Shown piece by piece: positions 7,901-14,157 of a stretch of 14,157 nt of DNA. Position numbers and translations under genes: made by a program. Source of the stretch: an uncultured Gemmatimonadota bacterium (lineage in GTDB: Bacteria; Gemmatimonadota; Gemmatimonadetes; Gemmatimonadales; GWC2-71-9). The stretch is taken from positions 1-14,157 of the forward strand of contig CAJVYZ010000011.1 in NCBI GenBank assembly GCA_913009915.1. The letters are read 5' to 3'. Position 1 is the first letter of the stretch; the number at the start of each line of letters is the position of its first letter. A model generated the notes under the pieces. It made no database searches and had not been told where the DNA came from. It saw only the letters and a program-made list of their open reading frames with translations.

Positions 7901-8179
7901 CTGGGCCGTTACGACGAGGCCCTGGCTCATTACACCGCGATGGACACGTTGAACTATTCGGCCGTGGAAGGGACCGATACCGATTTCGTGTTGTTGGTCC
8001 GATCGTACGCCCTGCGAGCCGCGGTGTACGACGCCACCGGGGACGGCGAGGCAGGTAAGGCCTCTTACCGGAAGTTCCTGGGGTTGTGGCAGGATCCTGA
8101 GGATGGGCTACGGGAACAGCGGGACCTGGCTCGTCAGGCGCTAGGGCAACTCGAACGGCAGGACCGGCCGGACAATTAG
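4961..8179 (+). CDS. Transmembrane Ser/Thr protein kinase with FlgO/TolB-N-like and TPR extracytoplasmic region
   Basis: The product is a 1072-residue PknB-type receptor kinase. The cytoplasmic kinase domain (about 20-285) is complete: G-loop GRGGMASV (27-34), VAIK lysine K49, helix-C E68, HRDVKPAN with D143, K145 and N148, DFG at 162-164, and SPE (196-198) at the APE position. It should be active. One membrane span lies at 305-322 after a basic RRMRRG. Residues about 338-470 (ILLGFFNNTSADRSLDWLRIG through TMARRLGVWTATTGSL and VRVYDVASERELSTA) resemble the FlgO/CsgG/TolB-N alpha/beta fold seen in many bacterial TPR kinases. From 490 to the end are many TPR-like repeats (AYRAYIDGMLARNRFDLD...FRRAVDEDPQFALAYYAL). 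The likely role is sensing an envelope signal and phosphorylating cytoplasmic targets; the ligand is unknown. It stands alone with its own leaderless-type promoter. An 8-G run at 5043-5050 lies in the G-loop codons. Confidence 0.93.
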   Translation: MADSDDGLFQRVAAALGDQYDLIRLLGRGGMASVFLAREHALKRLVAIKVLDPELGASEDFRSRFQREAETAAQLHHPNIVPIYSVGASGGLAYFTMAYVDGESLGARLRRLERFPVEDALRVTREVAAALGAAHRRGIIHRDVKPANVLFDKESGRAHVTDFGIAQVVSTEGEAGEESEELTVAGMVMGTPRYMSPEQASGQRDLTPASDLYAVGILLYEMLSGAYPYAIGLNRNFLVAHLTQDVDPLSSHLRDVPADIETIVTRLLDKDPARRFGTAYDLLAALGSGEVSAPVAPHRRMRRGWVAAGAAVVMLAVVFGRTLLQPSDGVPEGVDPRQSILLGFFNNTSADRSLDWLRIGGVELLGQSLARWDDLQVIGVDRLLDAARKAGIDEDEPISRDDAFTMARRLGVWTATTGSLVRLNNDSMRITVRVYDVASERELSTATVAVLRDSALTEAFDALGQEILEVAGAPPTAVVGMEPPTHSIDAYRAYIDGMLARNRFDLDSAKIAFRRAVDEDPQFALAYYALSAVTSGVQVPSQDPEYLALADSALRYSANRPTKERLLIEAFHAFVNADLVRAQELYRELLAKDSTLADAWAGLGASATFDLTLRVDEDGNEYFPSSPTVALHSFTRTLELDANDYRAYPIMTSLLMAASQQEGRMPAFRDPPPGDLTTLGRRVPVEWYQLILQGDSILTVPVDSVADRFPPAVLDSLRRAARQRAEDLLQRWVSHAPDQGIAWLTLASVQHDEKKHDEAFASLAEARRVGLPSVIPHEVVRLAWLLEAQRFDEALPLADSLAGTGWGPDMDDQHLMQSMPFPDALLVAGRIDEAVAIERRRRAVQHQFQAGPEIKARYELMPLVTEVRARAALDQLSPALMATAMDSLEAVAARLDDSARVKFLEDLGGALLPGAAALGDTARIAAFRVQYGSDRYLAIDAWAAVAAGDLALAEVRYQAALLDTTWTPRQVFPLARTAEALGRYDEALAHYTAMDTLNYSAVEGTDTDFVLLVRSYALRAAVYDATGDGEAGKASYRKFLGLWQDPEDGLREQRDLARQALGQLERQDRPDN

Positions 8180-8181
8180 CT

Positions 8182-8262
8182 GTGGGCTATGGCTACGAGC
8201 TACGAGCTGTGAGCAGGGAGAATCGAACGGTAGAAGCCCATAGCTCATAGCTCATAGCCCAC
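8182..8262. repeat. Long imperfect inverted repeat between convergent genes
   Basis: The left arm 8182-8208 (GTGGGCTATGGCTACGAGCT...) pairs with the right arm 8235-8262. The outer 10 bases (GTGGGCTATG / CATAGCCCAC) pair perfectly and the inner part pairs with one bulge and a few C/T differences. Each arm is itself a direct repeat of GAGCTA(C/T). The loop is 8209-8234. It lies just after the kinase stop and 2 bases before the gyrB stop. It could end both transcripts, but there is no T tract on either strand, so it may be a dispersed intergenic repeat instead. Confidence 0.8.
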
Positions 8263-8264
8263 GA

Positions 8265-10220
<1,956 letters not shown>

Positions 10221-10541
10221 TCACGTAGTAGGGCCGGGGCCACCCAGTGGCACCCAGCGAATTCCGTTGATGCGTCCCGTCCGAGACGCGTTGATCTTTG
10301 CCAGTATCTTCGGTGTCATCAGGCTCAGTTCCGCCGCCCACGGTGCCGTGGCAACGCGGACGCGGAGCACTCCCTCCGGCGAAACCGATTCTGGCGTCGT
10401 CACCGCGGCGATCTGGCTCCCGACGAGGGAGGGCCACGCCTCGATCACGGCGGCACGCTCCACGCCTTCTTGAAGTCCCGAGCGTTTGAGGTAGCCTGCC
10501 AGCGCGTCGCCCAACCGCACCATCGGTCGTTTGCCGGCCAT
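10221..10541 (-). CDS. dciA: DUF721 / DciA-like helicase-loader protein
   Basis: The product has 106 residues from the ATG at 10541. DciA proteins (DUF721) deliver the replicative helicase DnaB in bacteria lacking DnaC or DnaI. Visible family features are a short helical N-terminus (LGDALAGYLKRSGL), EAWPSLVGSQIA (W36), then a G-x-L-x-V-x-V strand (GVLRVRV), PWAAELSLMTPKILAKIN, and a final strand INGIRWVPLG. The position between recF and gyrB is also that of the actinobacterial DUF721 gene. GGAGG with a 6-base spacer supports 10541. An in-frame ATG at 10562, overlapping the end of recF by 8 bases, is the alternative and adds 7 residues. The much longer open frame upstream is only a shadow of recF. 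The DUF721 family is sure; helicase loading here is inferred from the family. Confidence 0.88.
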   Translation of the reverse strand: MAGKRPMVRLGDALAGYLKRSGLQEGVERAAVIEAWPSLVGSQIAAVTTPESVSPEGVLRVRVATAPWAAELSLMTPKILAKINASRTGRINGIRWVPLGGPGPTT

Positions 10542-10544
10542 CGG

Positions 10545-10552
10545 CCTCCTCC
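10545..10552 (-). promoter_or_regulatory. SD deciding the dciA start
   Basis: On the minus strand GGAGGAGG runs 10552-10545 just ahead of the ATG at 10541. The first GGAGG gives a 6-base spacer to that ATG. The sequence overlaps the stop region of recF, tying dciA translation to the end of recF. Confidence 0.65.
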
Positions 10553-10554
10553 GG

Positions 10555-11634
10555 TCAGCCATCAGCGCGAACCGTTCCGGTCTCGACGTGCCACATCGGA
10601 AGGTCCAGTCCGTCCGGCAGTTCGTTGCGCCGCGGCGCCGACAGCAGCACCTGGGCGCGGGGCTGGCGACGCAGTCGCTCCGCCAGGCAGTCCTGACGCC
10701 GAGTGTCCAATTCGGCGAACACGTCGTCGAGCAACAGGGCCGGCTCGGTATTGCGCCACCGTGCCAGCGTATCCCACTCGAGCAGCTTGAGCGCCACGGT
10801 AGCGCTGCGGTGCTGGCCAGTCGAGCCGTAGGTCCTGAGCGGTCGGCCGTCCAACTCGAGGACCAGGTCGTCCCGGTGCGGGCCGACGGTGGTGGTGCCG
10901 CGCGCTTCATCGCGGGACCGGGCCTCCGCCAGGGCCTCCGGCCAGGCGCCGGGTTCGGCCAGGCTGTCCCGGCCGAGGTACCGCACCTCCACGCGCGCCG
11001 TCTCGCCCATGGCGCGAAATTCTTCGGCGAACAGGCCCGCCGTTTCCTGCAACCACTCTAGCCGCCGCCGGACGACGGCCGCGCCATGCTCTATCAGCGC
11101 CGGCTCGAAGGCCGCGAGTGTGCTCGAGTGCTGCTTGAGCGCTGCGTTTCGCTGCGCCAGCGCCGCCCGGTACCGCGTCAGGGCACGGAGGTACTCGCGA
11201 TCGGCCAGCGAGAGGAGGCGGTCGAGGTACAGCCGCCGTCCGGCGGCGGGGCCCGATGCCAAGCTGGTGTCGGTGGGAATGAATGCCACCGCGAGCCACA
11301 GCCCGACCGCGTCTGCCAACCGCTCGATGTCCGCCTCGTCGACGGTGATTCGCTTCCTCTTGGGCGATGCCGTGTAGCGCACAGCCACGTTGTGGGTCAC
11401 GCCCTGGTCGGCGTAGCGGCACTCCACCTTGAATCCTGGGCCGCCGAATCCGACCATCTCGGCGTCGGCGGCGCTCCGGAAGGACCGGAACAAGACCGGG
11501 TAATAGGCCGCCTCGAGCACGTTGGTCTTTCCGTGACCATTGGGCCCGAGAAGAGCTACCCCCTCCGCCGGTACACTCAGGGCCAGAGGCTCCAGATTGC
11601 GGAACCCCGTGGCGGCGAGCTGCACCAGGCGCAC
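10555..11634 (-). CDS. recF: DNA replication and repair protein RecF
   Basis: RecF is an SMC-like ATPase that binds gapped DNA and, with RecO and RecR, helps load RecA at stalled forks. The product has 359 residues, normal length. The N-terminus MRLVQLAATGFRNLEPL is typical. Walker A is GPNGHGKT (30-37). A coiled arm region covers about 140-240. GPHRDD is at 251-256, the ABC-type signature YGSTGQHRSATVALKLLE starts at 269, and Walker B with the D-loop is ALLLDDVFAELD (299-310). The start is GTG at 11634, sharing one base with the upstream gene's TAG (TAGTG). No SD is visible, so translation probably depends on coupling. The usual upstream partner dnaN is replaced by a lipoprotein gene. Confidence 0.95.
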   Translation of the reverse strand: MRLVQLAATGFRNLEPLALSVPAEGVALLGPNGHGKTNVLEAAYYPVLFRSFRSAADAEMVGFGGPGFKVECRYADQGVTHNVAVRYTASPKRKRITVDEADIERLADAVGLWLAVAFIPTDTSLASGPAAGRRLYLDRLLSLADREYLRALTRYRAALAQRNAALKQHSSTLAAFEPALIEHGAAVVRRRLEWLQETAGLFAEEFRAMGETARVEVRYLGRDSLAEPGAWPEALAEARSRDEARGTTTVGPHRDDLVLELDGRPLRTYGSTGQHRSATVALKLLEWDTLARWRNTEPALLLDDVFAELDTRRQDCLAERLRRQPRAQVLLSAPRRNELPDGLDLPMWHVETGTVRADG

Positions 11635-12062
11635 TACTGGATGCTCAACAGGCGCCTAGTGGGGCCGCCCTGATTGCCGTCATCGTCCTTGGCGGTGACG
11701 GAGATCGTAACGACAGTTCCTGCCAGGCCCGTGGTCGGCAGGGTGAACTGAAACAAGACCGTCTCGCCGTCGACATTCGTGGGTGGCAGGTTGAACGGCG
11801 CGCCCCGGATGCTGAAGAAAATCGAATCGACGTTGACGTCGTCCTGGACCTCGCCGATGATCACCAGCGTCGCTCCCTCGGTAACCACTGTATCGCTTCC
11901 CGGTTCGGTGATGGTGATCAGCGGTACCACGGAGCCGTTCCCCGGACCCGTGGGCGTGATGGGCCGGTCGCGGCCTGAACACCCAACAGCGAACGCGGCG
12001 ATCCCTGCCAGCAGCAGGGCGCGCCGCGCGTGATCGTTCCCCGGGAATGGACTGCCGAACAT
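11634..12062 (-). CDS. Ig-like lipoprotein, first gene of the recF operon
   Basis: The product has 142 residues. The N-terminus has HARR, a hydrophobic core ALLLAGIAAFAVG and C28, a lipobox-like AVGC with Ala rather than Leu at -3. It is therefore probably a lipid-anchored envelope protein. After a Pro/Gly linker (ITPTGPGNG), residues 47-142 look like a single bacterial Ig-like beta-sandwich: ITITEPGSDTVVTEG, VIIGEVQDDVNVDSIFFSI, VTISVTAKDDDGN. No catalytic motif is seen. Its TAG overlaps the GTG of recF by one base, and it has a promoter-like element directly before its ATG, so it appears to lead the recF-dciA-gyrB transcript. A functional link with replication is not evident. The specific family is not recognised. 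Confidence 0.78.
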   Translation of the reverse strand: MFGSPFPGNDHARRALLLAGIAAFAVGCSGRDRPITPTGPGNGSVVPLITITEPGSDTVVTEGATLVIIGEVQDDVNVDSIFFSIRGAPFNLPPTNVDGETVLFQFTLPTTGLAGTVVTISVTAKDDDGNQGGPTRRLLSIQ

Positions 12063-12097
12063 GCCCTAAATCTAGCCTTAACGGGGGCAAATTGCAG
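12062..12097 (-). promoter_or_regulatory. Predicted leaderless promoter of the lipoprotein-recF-dciA-gyrB operon
   Basis: On the minus strand CTGCAA (12097-12092), a 17-base spacer, TAGATT (12074-12069), exactly 6 bases, then ATG at 12062. Transcription would start at the ATG. An AGGG ends 1 base before the ATG, too close to act as an SD. The gap between the two genes (12063-12124) holds nothing else recognisable and no clear terminator for the upstream hydratase gene. Confidence 0.55.
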
Positions 12098-12124
12098 CGC
12101 TCCAGCCGGTTGCCATCGGGGCCG

Positions 12125-12907
12125 TCAGCAGCCTTGGAAGTTGGCCTTGCGCTTCTCCAGAAAGGCCGTCATCCCCTCCCTCATGTCGGCCGTGGCCGAC
12201 AGCAGGCCGAAGTGGTTGGCCTCCAGCATCAAGCCATCGTCGAGCGCCATGTCCAGCGAAGCATCGACCGCTTCCAGGCACAATCCGACGGCCAACGGGC
12301 CATTGGCCAGGATGGTCCGCATCATCTCTTCGGCCTTGCCGAGGAGTTCTTCCGGGGGATGTACCGCATTGACCAGGCCGATGCGGCAAGCCTCGTCGGC
12401 GTCGATCATCCTGGCGGTCAGCAGGAGTTCGAGGGCCCTGCCGCGCCCTACCAGCCGGGGCAACCTAACCGAGCCGCCGTAGCCCGGCCCAATGCCGAGT
12501 TTTACTTCCGGCTGGCCGAACTTGGCGTTGCTGGAGGCCAAGCGTATGTGGCAGGCCATGGCCAGCTCACAGCCGCCCCCGAGGGCAAAACCGTTGACGG
12601 CGGCGATGACCGGCTTGCCGCACTGCTCCAGGCGCCGGAAGGCGACCTGCCCCCGGCGGGATCTTGCCTTGCCATCGATGGGCCCCTGCTGTGACAGCTC
12701 GCCGATGTCGGCCCCGGCCACGAAGGCCTTGGCGCCGGCCCCGGTGATGATGGCCCCGCCAATGTCGTCGCGCGTGGCGATGGCCTCTGCCGCTGCAGCA
12801 ATCTCGGCGATGACTTCGTCATTGAGGGCGTTGAGCTTGTCGGGGCGGTTGATGGTGACGAAGGCGATGCCGTCGCGCACTTCGAAATCGAGGGTGGTGA
12901 ATGGCAT
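12125..12907 (-). CDS. Enoyl-CoA hydratase / crotonase-family protein
   Basis: Crotonases hydrate trans-2-enoyl-CoA to 3-hydroxyacyl-CoA in beta-oxidation and related CoA pathways in the cytoplasm. The product has 260 residues, typical length. The start INRPDKLNALN is the family N-terminal strand and helix. KAFVAGADIGEL and GFALGGGCELAMACHIRLAS form the oxyanion hole region. Both catalytic glutamates are present: E114 in GGGCELAM and E134 in GQPEVKLGIGPGYGG, spaced 20 as in rat mitochondrial hydratase. The C-terminus EGMTAFLEKRKANFQGC is also typical. True hydratase activity is therefore likely; chain-length preference cannot be read. No SD stands before the ATG. A TATCTT about 32 bases upstream on the minus strand could be a -10. 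It is divergent from mtnA and upstream of the lipoprotein-recF unit in the same direction. Confidence 0.93.
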   Translation of the reverse strand: MPFTTLDFEVRDGIAFVTINRPDKLNALNDEVIAEIAAAAEAIATRDDIGGAIITGAGAKAFVAGADIGELSQQGPIDGKARSRRGQVAFRRLEQCGKPVIAAVNGFALGGGCELAMACHIRLASSNAKFGQPEVKLGIGPGYGGSVRLPRLVGRGRALELLLTARMIDADEACRIGLVNAVHPPEELLGKAEEMMRTILANGPLAVGLCLEAVDASLDMALDDGLMLEANHFGLLSATADMREGMTAFLEKRKANFQGC

Positions 12908-12950
12908 GGTGGGATGTCGAGGTTAGGGTCGGGGGAAAGATATGGGGGCA

Positions 12951-13004
12951 GGGCTAAAAGGGCTAAGAGGGCTAAGAGGGCTAAGAGGGATAAGAGGGAG
13001 AAGA
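12951..13004. repeat. Six tandem copies of a 9-bp repeat, GGGCTAAGA
   Basis: Units run 12951-12959 (GGGCTAAAA), three exact GGGCTAAGA copies to 12986, then GGGATAAGA and GGGAGAAGA to 13004. The array lies between the divergent hydratase and mtnA starts. The rest of the 142-base gap holds possible promoters for both genes. Because the period is a multiple of 3, the array reads as a Leu-Arg-Gly repeat if a start at 12942 is used, but this is not part of MtnA. Confidence 0.9.
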
Positions 13005-13037
13005 GGGGCTGGGGGCTACGAGGAGTACGACTGGGGT

Positions 13038-13049
13038 TATTTTCCCGAG

Positions 13050-13050
<1 letters not shown>
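13038..13050 (+). promoter_or_regulatory. Predicted leaderless promoter of mtnA
   Basis: TATTTT at 13038-13043, then 6 bases, then the ATG at 13050. No SD is present. The -35 position (13015-13020) is weak. Its value is the identical 6-base spacing seen before the kinase and the lipoprotein. Confidence 0.45.
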
Positions 13051-14077
<1,027 letters not shown>

Positions 14078-14087
<10 letters not shown>

Positions 14088-14157
14088 CAGCGAGGGCAGA
14101 TGACAGCGAGGGCAGCGGGGGCAGATGACAGCGAGGGCAGCGCGGGCAGGTAGCAGC
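14078..14157. repeat. G-rich tandem repeat at the contig edge, 16-bp unit
   Basis: GGGCAGATGACAGCGA occurs exactly at 14078-14093, 14094-14109 and 14119-14134, with GGGCAGCG-type linkers between and after. The mtnA TGA is the TGA of the first unit. The sequence ends within degenerate copies, so the full array length is unknown. No gene is visible here. Confidence 0.9.

Noticed and set aside
8182..8262. Classical rho-independent terminator
   Set aside because: The stem is strong but neither strand has a T tract after it, so it is reported only as an inverted repeat.
10563..10910. Long N-terminal extension of the DUF721 gene
   Set aside because: The extra sequence is recF read in another frame; the family domain and the SD place the start at 10541 (or 10562).
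10221..12062. A replication origin near recF-gyrB
   Set aside because: I found no cluster of DnaA boxes (TTATCCACA-like), no AT-rich unwinding region, and dnaA/dnaN are absent.
12942..13049. 36-residue N-terminal extension of MtnA with Leu-Arg-Gly repeats
   Set aside because: It is encoded by the 9-bp simple repeat and has no counterpart in the family; MtnA homology begins right after the ATG at 13050.

Overview
The window looks like a contig from a GC-rich, free-living bacterium, probably a metagenome assembly. The most likely affiliation is Gemmatimonadota or a near relative. This rests on a large Ser/Thr kinase fused to TPRs, a signal peptide ending in LAAQ, the recF-DUF721-gyrB order, TAnnTT promoter elements set directly against start codons, and G-rich simple repeats between genes. 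No 16S or other decisive marker is present, so the phylum is an inference. All genes look like ordinary chromosomal genes. I see no phage, transposase, CRISPR array, tRNA or rRNA.

The first 53 bases are not genomic. They match the Illumina P5/TruSeq universal adapter, so the ligA gene that runs off this edge ends in an adapter-encoded tail. The right edge (14078-14157) stops inside a G-rich tandem repeat, which may be why the assembly broke there.

Layout. 54-1992 (minus): a GAF-domain protein translationally coupled (GTGA overlap) to NAD+-dependent DNA ligase ligA, which is truncated by the contig end. 2137-2493 (plus): a YtxH-like membrane protein with a visible promoter and SD. 2490-3311 (minus): an exported TPR protein whose stop codon shares a CTAG palindrome with that of the YtxH gene. 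3318-4867 (plus): a pyrimidine-nucleoside phosphorylase followed 2 nt later by a 71-aa membrane protein. 4961-8179 (plus): a 1072-residue transmembrane Ser/Thr kinase with a TPR sensor region. 8182-8262: a long imperfect inverted repeat. 8265-12062 (minus): a compact replication/repair operon, lipoprotein - recF - dciA-like (DUF721) - gyrB. 12125-12907 (minus): a crotonase-family enoyl-CoA hydratase. 13050-14087 (plus): mtnA, methylthioribose-1-phosphate isomerase.

The genes do not form one pathway. The coherent unit is recF-dciA-gyrB (fork repair, helicase loading, supercoiling), normally found near dnaA/dnaN. Here its upstream partner is an Ig-like lipoprotein instead. deoA and mtnA are both nucleoside-salvage enzymes but are 8 kb apart and not co-transcribed.

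I found no clearly new multi-gene system. The most interesting signals are regulatory. Three genes (the kinase, the recF-operon lipoprotein, and mtnA) have a TAnnTT hexamer exactly 6 nt before the ATG and no usable SD, which predicts leaderless mRNAs. The window also carries several short repeats, one of which appears to be embedded in the mtnA reading frame.
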